Shown here piece after piece: positions 9,951-19,726 of a DNA stretch of 64,000 nt. Under the pieces are notes generated by a model that worked only from the letters and a program-made list of their open reading frames with translations, searched no databases and was not told the origin of the DNA. Position 1 is the stretch's first letter. Each line of letters starts with the position of its first letter. The stretch covers positions 124,001 through 188,000 of the forward strand of contig NZ_JAACFT010000014.1 in assembly GCF_029051685.1 (NCBI RefSeq), read 5' to 3'. The stretch is from Bradyrhizobium sp. CSA207 (GTDB lineage Bacteria > Pseudomonadota > Alphaproteobacteria > Rhizobiales > Xanthobacteraceae). The translations under genes were made by a program, and so were the position numbers.

Positions 9951-10410
9951 GCTTGAAGCTGTCAAATATGCTGACGGGTGCTTTGGCTTGCGTGCTAATC
10001 TCCTGCATGTCCGGTCCCCTCGCCGACCTGACGGTGAACACGATCGAAAGCGCGCCTGTACAATGATCTCCAAGGAGCGGGGGCAAGGATCCAGCGCTTG
10101 GTCAACTCGAACATGATCGGCATCTTTAGCGGGAGTTCGCGGGGACGGATCATCGAAGCCAAAGATTCCTCGAGATGCAGGCGATGCAGTAAGATTCTGC
10201 AGGACGGACTGCCGCCGCGGTGCGTGGCGCACGTAAGGCCTTGCCGAATTCAAGTAGCAAGCTCAGCGCCGGAGCTGAAAGGTGGTGCTGCATTCGACGA
10301 ACGGCACGTACTCGGAACGTGCTCTCACGGATGTTTTGCGATAATGTTGTCCAACGCAATGTATCCAGAGCGAAAGAGTTAGCCATAAGGGCCGCTACGG
10401 CGCCCGGTCG
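9951..10410. other. Gap with a decayed PAS fragment
   Basis: These 460 bases contain no intact gene. The one recognisable item is a short stretch at about 10062-10178 that encodes a remnant of a PAS domain like one in the kinase downstream; it is listed separately. The remainder shows no conserved reading frame that I recognise. Confidence 0.5.
10062..10178 (+). pseudogene. PAS-domain remnant of a sensor kinase
   Basis: In one frame the sequence reads RIQRLVNSNMIGIFSG and then GRIIEAKD. This matches the start of the fourth PAS domain of the kinase at 10411-12759 (KIQRLVDSNIIGVFIWDFDGR and ILEANDEF). The similarity stops after about 30 residues and runs into unrelated sequence. I read it as the debris of a duplicated or replaced PAS kinase gene. 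The match was made by eye. Confidence 0.55.
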
Positions 10411-12759
10411 ATGCACAAAACCCGCAGGCAGAACATGACTGTCGACGTTGATGGCAAGAAGGCCGAAGAACAGTCGAGATTCTTGGCTCAGCTGCAAGCC
10501 ACTCTAAATGTGATTCCGGCGTATGCGTGGTGCGCGGCTCCGTCCGGTGGCCTCACCTTCGTGAATAAACGAACTGCGGATTACCTTGGTCTTCCGAAAG
10601 ATCATCCCCTACGGTTCGGCATCGACATTGGCGCACAGTGGGACGCCCATATCCCGTTGTTGCATCCCGACGACCACGAAAGATCACGCGAATCCTGGTC
10701 AACCTGCCTGCGCACGGGCGAGCCCGCTGAGGAGAGTTTTCGAGTTCGTAACGCCCAAGGAGGCTACCGCTGGTTCCGCAGTCGCGTCGAACCGCTCCGG
10801 GCGAGCGATGGAACCCTGCTGCAGTGGGTCGGGGTCAACGTGGATATTGACGATCTTAAGCGCGCTGAGCAATCCCTGCGGGAAAGCGAATACAAGCTCC
10901 GTCAACTCATCGAAACAGTACCAGGCCTTATCTGGTCAACGGCGCCCGACGGCGAACCAACCCACCTCAATCAGCGCATATTGGACTATAGCGGCATGCA
11001 ATTTGAGGACTATTTGCATGGTGGTTGGGAGGCACTCGTTCACCCGGACGATTTTCCAGAGACTGCTAGTGCTTTCTATCACGCAATTCAGACCGGAACT
11101 TCGTACCAGGTTGTGCATCGCCTGCGCCGGGCGGACGGCGAGTTTCGTTGGCACCATGTTCGTGGTGAGCCTCTGCGCGATCGGCAGGGACGCATCATCC
11201 AGTGGTATGGTCTGTCTGTTGATGTCGATGAAGCCAAGAAGGCCGAAGACCGGCTACGCCGCAGCGAAGCCTATCTGGCGGAAGCACAGAGGTTGAGCCA
11301 CACTGGTTCCGCGGTCTACACCGAGACGGAAGTTTCCTATTGGTCCGACGAAGCTGCCCGCATCTTTGGGTTTGATCCGCTGCTGGGCATTCCTAGCCGC
11401 GAAGCGGTGTGGCAACGGATCCATCCAGACGACCTAGACAGGGTGAACGAAAGCATCGAACACGGAGTGCGCGAAAAGAGAAGCTTTGTGAACGAGTTCA
11501 GAATCATGCTTCCCGACGGAACGGTCAAACACGTCGAAGCAACTAACTATCCTGTGTTCACGGCAAGCGGAGAGTTTCTCGAGATTGTCGCCACGGGCAT
11601 GGACGTGACGGAGCGCAAGCGGGCAGAACATGCTTTGCGGGAACGCGAGGCGAAGATCCAGCGCCTTGTCGATTCCAATATCATCGGAGTTTTCATCTGG
11701 GATTTCGACGGTCGCATTCTTGAGGCCAACGACGAATTTCTTCGCATGGTGGGCTATGACCGTGAAGACCTGTGTTTGGGCCGCATAAGGTGGGCGGACC
11801 TGACGCCGCCGGACTGGCGCGACCGGAATAACGCTAGGATCGAACAGCAAAAGAGTAGCGGCCGTTTCGAGCCATTCGAAAAAGAATATACGAGAAAGGA
11901 CGGTAGACGTGTGCCTGTACTAATAGGTGGGGCAACATTTGAGGAGGGCGGTAACCAGGGTGTCGCCTACGTACTTGATCTGACGGCGCGCAAACGGGCG
12001 GAGGCAGAAGCTCGCGAAAACGAGCGGCGATACCGTGAGGTACAATTAGAGCTCGAGCATGCCAACCGCGTCGCGACGACGGGCCAGTTGACGGCCTCGA
12101 TCACCCATGAAGTGAACCAGCCGATCACAGCCGCAGTCACGTACGCGTTAGCCGCTCGACGTTTTCTAAGCGCTGAGCCACCGAACCTCCGCGAGGTGGA
12201 CGACGCGCTCTCTCTTATTGTCAAGGAGGGGAATCGCGCAGGCGAGGTCGTCGGGCGAATTCGCGCGCTCATTAAGAAGTCGCCCGCACGAAAAGACGCT
12301 GTAGAGATCAACGATGCCATCCTCGAGGTTATTGCTCTCACCCGTGCGGAGGCCGCAAACAATAGCGTCTCGGTGCGGACGCAATTAGCGGAGGGCTTGC
12401 CGCGTGTCCAGGGAGATCGGGTCCAGCTGCAACAGGTGCTACTTAACTTGATCATCAATGCCATCGAAGCGATGCGCGACGTCGGCGAAGACGAGCGAGA
12501 ATTGCTCATCAGCACCCGTTCCGAACCGGATGGCGTGTCAGTCGAGGTGCGAGATTCTGGTCCGGGCTTCGTACCGGCGGATCTTGACCGCGTGTTCGAG
12601 GCTTTCTACACGACAAAATCGAGCGGTTTGGGACTTGGGCTGTCGATCTGCCGGTCGATTATCGAAGCGCATAACGGGCGATTGTGGGCGAGCCCAAACG
12701 CGCCACGTGGCGCTATCTTTCGTTTCATTGCGCCGGCTCATCCGGCCGCCGCATCGTGA
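10411..12759 (+). CDS. Multi-PAS sensor histidine kinase (FixL-like)
   Basis: This 782-residue protein has no obvious membrane segment. Four PAS domains are laid out at about residues 25-150, 155-280, 285-410 and 415-530, each ending with a PAC-like tail such as VDIDDLKRAE or MDVTERKRAE. The phospho-acceptor box is ASITHEVNQPI with His566. An ATPase core follows, with N-box LINAIEAM, G1 box DSGPGF and G2 box SGLGLGL. It is therefore likely a soluble sensor kinase. An alternative start is the ATG at 10435. A FixJ-type regulator is convergent downstream and a receiver gene lies further on; either may be its partner. Confidence 0.9.
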   Translation: MHKTRRQNMTVDVDGKKAEEQSRFLAQLQATLNVIPAYAWCAAPSGGLTFVNKRTADYLGLPKDHPLRFGIDIGAQWDAHIPLLHPDDHERSRESWSTCLRTGEPAEESFRVRNAQGGYRWFRSRVEPLRASDGTLLQWVGVNVDIDDLKRAEQSLRESEYKLRQLIETVPGLIWSTAPDGEPTHLNQRILDYSGMQFEDYLHGGWEALVHPDDFPETASAFYHAIQTGTSYQVVHRLRRADGEFRWHHVRGEPLRDRQGRIIQWYGLSVDVDEAKKAEDRLRRSEAYLAEAQRLSHTGSAVYTETEVSYWSDEAARIFGFDPLLGIPSREAVWQRIHPDDLDRVNESIEHGVREKRSFVNEFRIMLPDGTVKHVEATNYPVFTASGEFLEIVATGMDVTERKRAEHALREREAKIQRLVDSNIIGVFIWDFDGRILEANDEFLRMVGYDREDLCLGRIRWADLTPPDWRDRNNARIEQQKSSGRFEPFEKEYTRKDGRRVPVLIGGATFEEGGNQGVAYVLDLTARKRAEAEARENERRYREVQLELEHANRVATTGQLTASITHEVNQPITAAVTYALAARRFLSAEPPNLREVDDALSLIVKEGNRAGEVVGRIRALIKKSPARKDAVEINDAILEVIALTRAEAANNSVSVRTQLAEGLPRVQGDRVQLQQVLLNLIINAIEAMRDVGEDERELLISTRSEPDGVSVEVRDSGPGFVPADLDRVFEAFYTTKSSGLGLGLSICRSIIEAHNGRLWASPNAPRGAIFRFIAPAHPAAAS

Positions 12760-12874
12760 GTAGAATGCCGCTTCGGATGGGAAAACAGGACAGACGTCGA
12801 GCCTAACAGGCATCCTGATGATCGGTGGTGAGACGCATCGGATCGTTACGGCGGATGCAGGTTGAGCGTTTGCG

Positions 12875-13522
12875 CTAGGCAACGCGACCCGGGTTATGCG
12901 GCTTTGTTGGCGTCAGCTGTAATTGGTCGGCCATGCGTGCCAAGTCAGGCAAGGACGATGCCCGCATCTTGCGCATGACTTGGCCACGATGAACTTTTAC
13001 CGTGATTTCGCTTACGCCGAGATCGGCTGCGATCTGCTTGTTTAACCGTCCGGTCACCACGAACGCCATGACCTCGCGCTCCCGCGGCGTCAGCGTTTCG
13101 AAACGAACTTTTAGCTCTGCGATAGCTCGTTCCTGCTCAAGCCGCGCTTGGTCACGGGCATGACCAAGCTGAATCGCTTCAAGCAAATCCTGCTCTCGGA
13201 ATGGCTTTGTCAGGAATTCGATCGCGCCACCCTTCATCGCCTGCACCGACATTGGAATGTCACCATGTCCGGTAATGAAGATGATTGGTAACTGCCTTTT
13301 GGCACCTGCCAGTTCGCGCTGCAGTTCGAGTCCACTCTGGCCGGGAAGCCGCACATCCAGCACCAAGCAAGCGGGTCCCTCTGGCCGTTGCGCCGCGAGA
13401 AATTCGCTCACCGAACCGAACAGGCTGACCCGAAAGCCCGCCGATTGAAGCAGCTTGCCTAATGAACCCCGCACTCCCGGATCATCGTCGATGACCATCA
13501 CTGTTGGCGGTTGCTCTACCAC
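12875..13522 (-). CDS. FixJ/NarL-type response regulator
   Basis: This 215-residue protein has a receiver domain (1-120) with acidic residues IDDD at 11-14, phospho-acceptor Asp56 in LVLDVRLPG, and Lys106 in FLTKPF. A LuxR-type helix-turn-helix follows (about 143-200: LTPREREVMAFVVTGRLNKQ and IAADLGVSEITVKVHR). The start is a GTG preceded by GAGGA. The layout is that of FixJ/TtrR-type activators. It faces the PAS kinase gene tail to tail with a gap of 115 bases, so a functional pair is likely but not proved. Confidence 0.9.
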   Translation of the reverse strand: MVEQPPTVMVIDDDPGVRGSLGKLLQSAGFRVSLFGSVSEFLAAQRPEGPACLVLDVRLPGQSGLELQRELAGAKRQLPIIFITGHGDIPMSVQAMKGGAIEFLTKPFREQDLLEAIQLGHARDQARLEQERAIAELKVRFETLTPREREVMAFVVTGRLNKQIAADLGVSEITVKVHRGQVMRKMRASSLPDLARMADQLQLTPTKPHNPGRVA

Positions 13523-14103
13523 ATGTTCCTCGTTGACATGCGCATTAGCTTTGCCAGTTCACGATGGAGCATAGCGAGATTATCGCGTTGGCGATAGAGG
13601 GGAGGACGAGCCCAATTCGGTTCCGCGGATCGCAGCCATCGGCGAACCGGCCGGTTGAAGTCGGCCGGTGTTCTGCGACAGACGCCAGGTGCCACCAAAG
13701 TCGGCCCGACTGGCAGCCCAACCTTTGTATAGTGTGCATGCGCCTATTTGGTAACCGACCTCTCCGCCGGATCAATTGTGAGTGCCAACGTGTGCCGTTA
13801 TGGTCAGGCTCTCCTCCCTCGAGGCCGATCACTCCTGCGGCCTCTCTTGCCCCTCCAGCGCGGTCTACGCTGGAGGGGCCTCTCGCGAGCTAACAGGGGT
13901 CAGAGTCAACGAGGGGTCTATGCCCGTGGCGCAGCTTGCTCCATGGACGACCAGATTTCCGGCCACCGAAGTCAATCGTTGAGTTCCTATACATTTGTAC
14001 AATCGAAACACGTAGCGGTTGTGCCTAGGCTAGATAAGAAAGAGTCGTCACGGACGATATCCGTTGCTCCGTGGAAGCTGCTCGCGGTCACCGGTCTTGC
14101 CAA
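13523..14103. other. Gene-free region with strong hairpins
   Basis: I recognise no gene in these 581 bases. Two inverted repeats stand out. One has 12-base perfect arms at 13849-13860 and 13868-13879 with a 7-base loop. The other has 8-base arms ACCGGCCG and CGGCCGGT at 13646-13653 and 13662-13669. Neither has a T-run. They could be transcript ends or structured leader elements. Confidence 0.45.
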
Positions 14104-14499
14104 GTGCCAAATAGCCAACCAATAGTTGCCATAGTCGATGACGACCAAGCGGTTGGAAACGCAATCGAAGTTTTGATGCGTTCGGTAGGTTTGGTCGCCC
14201 AGGCATTTTCGTCGGGGGAGGAGTTCTTGCGCTCACCCGAACTGAGCCGCACCGGCTGCCTGGTTGTCGACTTCGACATGCCAAAGATGAGTGGCCTTGA
14301 TCTGCACAACAATTTGTCTCGATCGGGTAAAACGATTCCCACCATACTGATAACTGCCTATCCGAGCGATGAAATTCGTGCTCGCGCACTTCAAGCCGGG
14401 GTCATCTGCTATCTGCCCAAGCCGTTCGATGAGAGCGACCTTCTGAATTGTATTCAGTCCGCGCTAGATCGCGCAAAGGGGAATAGAGGCGCGCACTAG
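14104..14499 (+). CDS. Single-domain response regulator (CheY-like receiver)
   Basis: This protein of about 131 residues consists only of a receiver domain. Acidic residues VDDD lie at 11-14, the phospho-acceptor is Asp56 in LVVDFDMPKMSG, the conserved Thr is in LITAYP, and Lys106 lies in LPKPFDE. There is no output domain. Such proteins act in phosphorelays or by protein contact. I chose the GTG at 14104 (VPNSQPIVAIVDDD); an upstream GTG at 14071 would add 11 residues. Neither has a clear ribosome binding site. It may take phosphate from the PAS kinase upstream. Confidence 0.82.
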   Translation: MPNSQPIVAIVDDDQAVGNAIEVLMRSVGLVAQAFSSGEEFLRSPELSRTGCLVVDFDMPKMSGLDLHNNLSRSGKTIPTILITAYPSDEIRARALQAGVICYLPKPFDESDLLNCIQSALDRAKGNRGAH

Positions 14500-14900
14500 T
14501 TTGCCATGTCGCGTCAATGGCCAGTAGGCCACAGGTCGCTTCCGCTGGCCACCGGCGTTGCAACTCAATCCACATCGGCATCTCAGAGCGCGCGAACATA
14601 AGATCTGTCCGCTATCTGCCGACCGATCCTTGTGCAACCGGCTTCAGCGGCTGGACGCGCAGCGTAGGGCGGGTTGTGCCCGCGCATGCTGCTCGTGCCC
14701 GGTCATTGTCGTTGCAGCGGCGCGGCGTCCGGCTTCCTCCGCATTGAGCGCCATCGAGTTATACCAAGGTTTAGTTCGTGCTTTCCAAAGGCATGGGAAA
14801 GCCTACGAGCTTCGTAGTAGCCAACTTTACGCGCGCACAGTTGCAGCGTTTGCCGACCGGCGGTAGGCATACTTGGGAAATCCCTCATTTTGGCTGACAC
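14500..14900. other. Gene-free region
   Basis: These 401 bases lie between the receiver gene and the third large regulator. Open frames on both strands resemble no family I recognise. The end of one plus-strand frame at about 14746-14866 has a composition that could be coding, but without a clear start I do not call it. Confidence 0.4.
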
Positions 14901-17768
14901 ATGTCTGGCGCCGCCGTTCATAGGAAGCTGAAGTTCGGCCCTTTCGAACTTTCGATCGGCGAGAGGGTGCTCCGGCGCGACGGGCAGGCGCTTCCCCTCG
15001 GGGATCGGGCGCTGGATATTTTGATCTACCTTGCCGACCGCCCGGGTGAAATCATCGCGAAGCAGGAGCTGATTGATCGCGTCTGGTCAGACGTCACCGT
15101 GGAGGAGGGGAGCCTCCGGGTCCACGTGGCCGCGATCCGCAAAGCGCTTGGTGATGGCCAATTTGGCAGCCGGTACATCGCAAACATCAAGGGCCGGGGC
15201 TATTCGTTTGTCGGCACCGTGGCCCCTCTCGGTGGCGGCACGGAAAGCAGGACCGCCAAGTTCCGGCACCAAGGCAGACTCCCCGTGCGACCGGTCATGC
15301 TGATTGGGCGCGAAACGGTCGTCAGCGAGGTTAGCGACAAGCTTCGAAATGAGCGGTTCGTGACACTGCTCGGCCCCGGCGGCATTGGCAAGACGACCGT
15401 TGCCTTGGCTGTTGGCCGCGCCGTTGCCGAAGAGTTTGGCGGAGAGGTCTATCTCGCAGACTTGGAAAGCCTTACCGATCCGCAGCATGTCGCGGGGGCT
15501 GTCGCGACATCCCTGGGGCTTGCACTCAAATCGAAGGAACCCGGCCTGGAGCTGATCGACCTCGTTCGTTCACGAAAGCTCCTTATCATTCTCGATAGCT
15601 GTGAGCATGTGATCGAGGCGATCGCATTGCTCGCCGAGCAACTCTACCAGGAAACGGAGCAGATCTATCTTCTGGCCACGAGTCGCGAATTGCTCAAGGT
15701 AGAGGGCGAGCATTGTTGCCGGGTGCTTCCCCTTGATTTTCCACCAGATGACTCAGAGCAAACGGCAAATGCCGTGCTTCGATATCCGGCAGTGCAGTTG
15801 TTTGTACGGCGTGTGGCGGCGAAGGCAGGAAGCGTCCTTCTCACCGACGAGGAGGCGCCGTTTGTCGGGGAAATGTGCCGAAATCTCGATGGTATGCCGT
15901 TGGCAATTGAGTTGGCAGCGGGGCAGGTGGCCGCACTCGGCCTCAAGAGCACCGCTTCCCGCCTGGTGTCTCGGCCGGAATTGCTGAAACTAAGCCATCG
16001 GACGGCAGTTCCCAGACATCGGACCCTCAAGGCGACATTGGATTGGAGCTATGATCTGCTATCTGACGCAGAGAGGATTGTCTTTCGACGCATTGCTCCT
16101 TTCGTCGGCCATTTCACCCTGGAGGGCGCGCGGTATGTCGCAGGCAAACTCGGTGAAGACACCGGTGAGATTTTCGACGCGATCGCCGGCCTGGTCGAGA
16201 AGTCGTTGATCGTAACTCGGCTTGACGATGGCCAGCAACGGTACCGACTGCTTGACACGACGCGGGCATACGCACTCGGAAAATTGGAGGAGCATGACGA
16301 GCTCGATGTGATCTCCGGCCAACACGCGAAATACGTTGCGGAACTTCTCGAATCACAGAGGGAGATGATGCCGTCCTTGCCGAGAGCGAGGAGGACCGCA
16401 GCCTATTCCGACCAATTGAGCAGCATCCGTGCGGCGCTCGAATGGAGCTTTGGGCGACGCGGTGACGACGAAATAGCGACGCGATTGGCCGCGGCTTCAG
16501 CACAGGTGTTTCTGGAGCTATCACTGCTCATCGAATGCCAAGCGTGGGCGGAACAGGCGATAGCGCGCCTTGGAATTCGAAATCAAAACTCTCGCCGGGC
16601 AATGGAAATCTATGCATCGTTATCGTCGGTATTGATGCATACTGAAGGTAGCGATCAAAACGTTCGAGCGTCTTTTTCGCGCGCACTGGAGATTGCGACC
16701 AATCTGGGGGACATCGCCTATGAGCTGAGGCTCCTAAGCGGACTCTTTATGTATTCGCATTGGACCATGGATATTCGTGGTGCGACCGACATCGCCGCCC
16801 GGAGCAGGGAATTGGCGCTGAAGACGCGGGACTCCGATGACATGGCGCTGGCAGAATCGATGTTGGCCGCCTCCAATCATCTGCTGGGCAATCACATCAT
16901 CGCACAACAGCATTGCGAGTCCGGTCTCCGCTACTCGCAGTCCGTTCCGCGCTTTCGACCCGGCCAGCACCTGTTTCACTACACTAGCTTCTTGCTCATC
17001 GGCATGGCACGGTCTCTGCTGTATAGCGGCTTGCTCGATCGATCACTGGAGTACGCGAAGCTCGCCATAGAGGAAGGTGAAAAGTCGGGGCATCCGGCCA
17101 CATTTTGCCGATCCCTGGCTCTGATCGTTCCTATCTTTCTGAACATGATGGACACTAGACGGTCGGATCAGTACATCGCCGAATTGAGCGATCTCTCGGC
17201 AGCGTACTCCTTGAAACCATACTCCGCCATAGCGACTGGTCTGCGAGGTCAATGGTTGCTTCTTCAAAACAATCTCCTTGATGGAATCTCATTGCTGAAG
17301 AGGGCTTTGGAGGAGCTTCACGCTCAGCGTCAAGAAATGCTGAGTATGGATTTCGTCTGCGATCTGGCCGTGGCGCTCACGAAGGTTGGTGGGCAGGAGC
17401 AGGCGCTGAGGCTGATCCTGAACGCAATCGATGTCCAGCAGCGCGTCGGAAAATTGCTGCACATGCCCGCCTTGTTCAGGATGAAAGGACTCATCTTGGC
17501 GTCTCGATCGGCCGAGCATCATTTCGAAGCGGAAGGGAGCCTGCTGTCCGCAATCGACTGGGCGAAACGCCAGTCTGCCACCCTATTTGAATTGAAGGCC
17601 GCGACGGACCTTGCCGAGCTATTGCTGGAACAGAGGCGCGTGCCAGAAGCCTACAAACATCTCAGGGCGGCTCTTGATCGAATGCCAACCGGAATTGTAT
17701 CCCCCGACCACGAGCGCGCTCTGCAAGTCCTCAATCGACTCCAATCGGGCACCAAGGCTGTCGGCTAA
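14901..17768 (+). CDS. Winged-helix / STAND ATPase / helical-repeat regulator, copy 3
   Basis: This 955-residue protein is a paralogue of the genes at 4076 and 7044. The winged helix covers about residues 5-110 (VTVEEGSLRVHVAAIRKALG, then RYIANIKGRGYSF). Walker A GPGGIGKTT lies at about 158-166 and Walker B LLIILDSCEHV near 228. The nucleotide-binding domain ends around LKATLDWSYDLLSDAE, and a long helical repeat region makes up the second half. It is followed 127 bases later by a PoxB-type gene, which could be a target. Confidence 0.87.
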   Translation: MSGAAVHRKLKFGPFELSIGERVLRRDGQALPLGDRALDILIYLADRPGEIIAKQELIDRVWSDVTVEEGSLRVHVAAIRKALGDGQFGSRYIANIKGRGYSFVGTVAPLGGGTESRTAKFRHQGRLPVRPVMLIGRETVVSEVSDKLRNERFVTLLGPGGIGKTTVALAVGRAVAEEFGGEVYLADLESLTDPQHVAGAVATSLGLALKSKEPGLELIDLVRSRKLLIILDSCEHVIEAIALLAEQLYQETEQIYLLATSRELLKVEGEHCCRVLPLDFPPDDSEQTANAVLRYPAVQLFVRRVAAKAGSVLLTDEEAPFVGEMCRNLDGMPLAIELAAGQVAALGLKSTASRLVSRPELLKLSHRTAVPRHRTLKATLDWSYDLLSDAERIVFRRIAPFVGHFTLEGARYVAGKLGEDTGEIFDAIAGLVEKSLIVTRLDDGQQRYRLLDTTRAYALGKLEEHDELDVISGQHAKYVAELLESQREMMPSLPRARRTAAYSDQLSSIRAALEWSFGRRGDDEIATRLAAASAQVFLELSLLIECQAWAEQAIARLGIRNQNSRRAMEIYASLSSVLMHTEGSDQNVRASFSRALEIATNLGDIAYELRLLSGLFMYSHWTMDIRGATDIAARSRELALKTRDSDDMALAESMLAASNHLLGNHIIAQQHCESGLRYSQSVPRFRPGQHLFHYTSFLLIGMARSLLYSGLLDRSLEYAKLAIEEGEKSGHPATFCRSLALIVPIFLNMMDTRRSDQYIAELSDLSAAYSLKPYSAIATGLRGQWLLLQNNLLDGISLLKRALEELHAQRQEMLSMDFVCDLAVALTKVGGQEQALRLILNAIDVQQRVGKLLHMPALFRMKGLILASRSAEHHFEAEGSLLSAIDWAKRQSATLFELKAATDLAELLLEQRRVPEAYKHLRAALDRMPTGIVSPDHERALQVLNRLQSGTKAVG

Positions 17769-17895
17769 AGCGGAGACTTCGACGGTTGTGCGCTGTCTGC
17801 GCAGTCGGGTTCAAATCCTCGCATTCCGATACAAGCCCGAGCCTGAAGACGGGTGCATGTTGTGGCAGGAATGGTCACAGCAGGGTTTGAATACA

Positions 17896-19608
17896 ATGGG
17901 CAGGCTGGTCGCGGACATCATTGTCGAAACCTTGCAGAATGCGGGCGTCAAGCATTGCTACGGCATCGTGGGCGACACGCTCAATCTGATCGCCCGCTCA
18001 CTCGAAAAAAGCGAAATCGAGTGGGTGTCGGTAAGACATGAAGAAGCAGGAGCGTTTGCCGCGCAGGCGGAGGCGCAGGTAGCAGATCGCTTAACGGCAG
18101 TCGCTGGCAGCTGCGGTCCCGGTAGTCTGCATTTTATCAACGGGATATTCGAGGCCAATCGGAACCGTGCGCCCGTCATCCTGATCGCAAGTCAAATCGT
18201 TCGCGACGAATTGGGCTTCGATTTCATCCAGGAGGTGGACTTCAAGCAGGTCTACAAGGACTGCAGCGTCTTCTGCGACATGATCCATACGCCGGAGCAG
18301 GCGCGCCGCAAGACCGTGATCGCCTGCCAAACGGCCCTGGCGAAACGCGGTGTTGCCGTTCTGATCGTGCCGGCGGATATCTCCGCATCCGTCGTGGATG
18401 ATAATATCCCTTACGCGGTGCATGTCGCCAGGCCGGTCACACGGCCGAGCGACGCCGATCTCGCCGAGATCGCAGAAATCCTCAACAAAAGCGAAAATGT
18501 TGTGCTGTACGGCGGATCGGGCTGCCAGGGAGCGCACCAGGAGATTCTCGCGGTTGCCAACAAGCTGAAGGCGCCAATCGCGCACACGTCGCGGGCAAAG
18601 GACTTCCTTGAGTTTGACAATCCTTACAACATCGGAATGACCGGGATGCTCGGCAACGAGGCCGGCTACCATGCCCTGCTGGACTGCGATGCGTTGTTGA
18701 TGCTGGGCGCAGACTTTGCTTGGCGACAATTCTACCCAGACAAGGCAAAGATCGTGCAGGTCGATATTGACCCGACCCATCTGGGACGACGTCATCCGAT
18801 CACGAAGGGCGTAGTCGGCGATGTCAAGGCGACGATGGCGTCGTTGCTGCCCATGCTGGTTGAGCGCACCGACGACTCGTTCCGAAGCGCATACGTTAAG
18901 CGCTATGCGAAGTATCGGGAGTCGGAACGGGCTAAAGTCGCTGTCGGCCACGATGGCAGCATTCCCGGAACCTATCTGACACAGGTGATCAGCCGCCACG
19001 CGGCAAAAGATGCGTTGTTCACGGCCGACGACGGTACCCCGGCCGCTTGGGCCTATCGCCATATCGAGGCGAACGGTCAGCGCCGCATTTTCGCAAGCCT
19101 GCTTCATGGAACGATGGCCAATGGCATGCCGTCAGCGATCGGGCTCCAAAAAGCAGAACCCGGACGACAAGTTGTGTGCATGGCAGGTGACGGTGGAATT
19201 TCGATGCTGTTCGGAGATCTGATGACGGTCGTGCAGCAGGAGTTGCCGATCAAGATTGCCGTCTATGACAACGGCAAGCTTGGTTTTGTGGAGATTGAGC
19301 AGAAGGCTGAGGGGATGCTCGATACCTTCACGAAATTGAAGAACCCGAACTTTGCAGGGGTTGCGCGCGCGTTGGGTCTCTGGGGCCAGACGGTTTCGGA
19401 CGCGGACCAGCTGGAGACCTCGGTCAAGGACTGGCTGGTGCAACCGGGACCAGCACTTCTGCACGTGCACGTCAACCCGATGCAGCTCGTCATGCCGCCA
19501 TTCATGCAGGTAGAGCCGGCGATCGGAATGGCGCTCTATTCGACTCGCGCCATCCTGCACGGCCGTGGAGGGGACGTCTGGGAAATGGTGAGGGAGAATT
19601 TTCTCTAA
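17896..19608 (+). CDS. poxB: PoxB-like pyruvate oxidase / dehydrogenase (thiamine diphosphate and FAD)
   Basis: The 570-residue protein matches the E. coli PoxB length (572). The N-terminal domain carries the catalytic Glu50 in VRHEEAGAFAAQAEA and the motif AGSCGPGSLHFING. The C-terminal cofactor domain has GDGGISMLFGDLMT near residue 430 and the second half of the binding motif in YDNGKLGF. Known members oxidise pyruvate to acetate and CO2 with electrons passed to quinone. The ATG at 17896 is chosen because the frame extends back into the upstream gene and the homologous core begins MGRLVADIIVETL. A related acetolactate-synthase-like role cannot be excluded. Confidence 0.85.
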   Translation: MGRLVADIIVETLQNAGVKHCYGIVGDTLNLIARSLEKSEIEWVSVRHEEAGAFAAQAEAQVADRLTAVAGSCGPGSLHFINGIFEANRNRAPVILIASQIVRDELGFDFIQEVDFKQVYKDCSVFCDMIHTPEQARRKTVIACQTALAKRGVAVLIVPADISASVVDDNIPYAVHVARPVTRPSDADLAEIAEILNKSENVVLYGGSGCQGAHQEILAVANKLKAPIAHTSRAKDFLEFDNPYNIGMTGMLGNEAGYHALLDCDALLMLGADFAWRQFYPDKAKIVQVDIDPTHLGRRHPITKGVVGDVKATMASLLPMLVERTDDSFRSAYVKRYAKYRESERAKVAVGHDGSIPGTYLTQVISRHAAKDALFTADDGTPAAWAYRHIEANGQRRIFASLLHGTMANGMPSAIGLQKAEPGRQVVCMAGDGGISMLFGDLMTVVQQELPIKIAVYDNGKLGFVEIEQKAEGMLDTFTKLKNPNFAGVARALGLWGQTVSDADQLETSVKDWLVQPGPALLHVHVNPMQLVMPPFMQVEPAIGMALYSTRAILHGRGGDVWEMVRENFL

Positions 19609-19726
19609 TTGAAGGTGCGATGTGGCAGCGCGTCACCCCCAATCGAGTTGCCGCGCAGCATGCGTGTGGTCAAGCATCACTGCCATGGGCTGACCGCGAT
19701 TGCTCAACTCGCGGGAGCCATCGGCT

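Noticed and set aside
13564..13893. 109-residue plus-strand frame between FixJ-type and receiver genes.
   Set aside because: It runs through the hairpins, has no ribosome site and resembles no known protein.
17808..17845. Text resembling the T-arm and 3' end of a tRNA (GGGTTCAAATCC, then CGCATTCCG).
   Set aside because: The T-stem does not pair well, no matching 5' acceptor strand or anticodon arm lies upstream, so it is not a tRNA. A tRNA-derived attachment remnant remains possible but unsupported.
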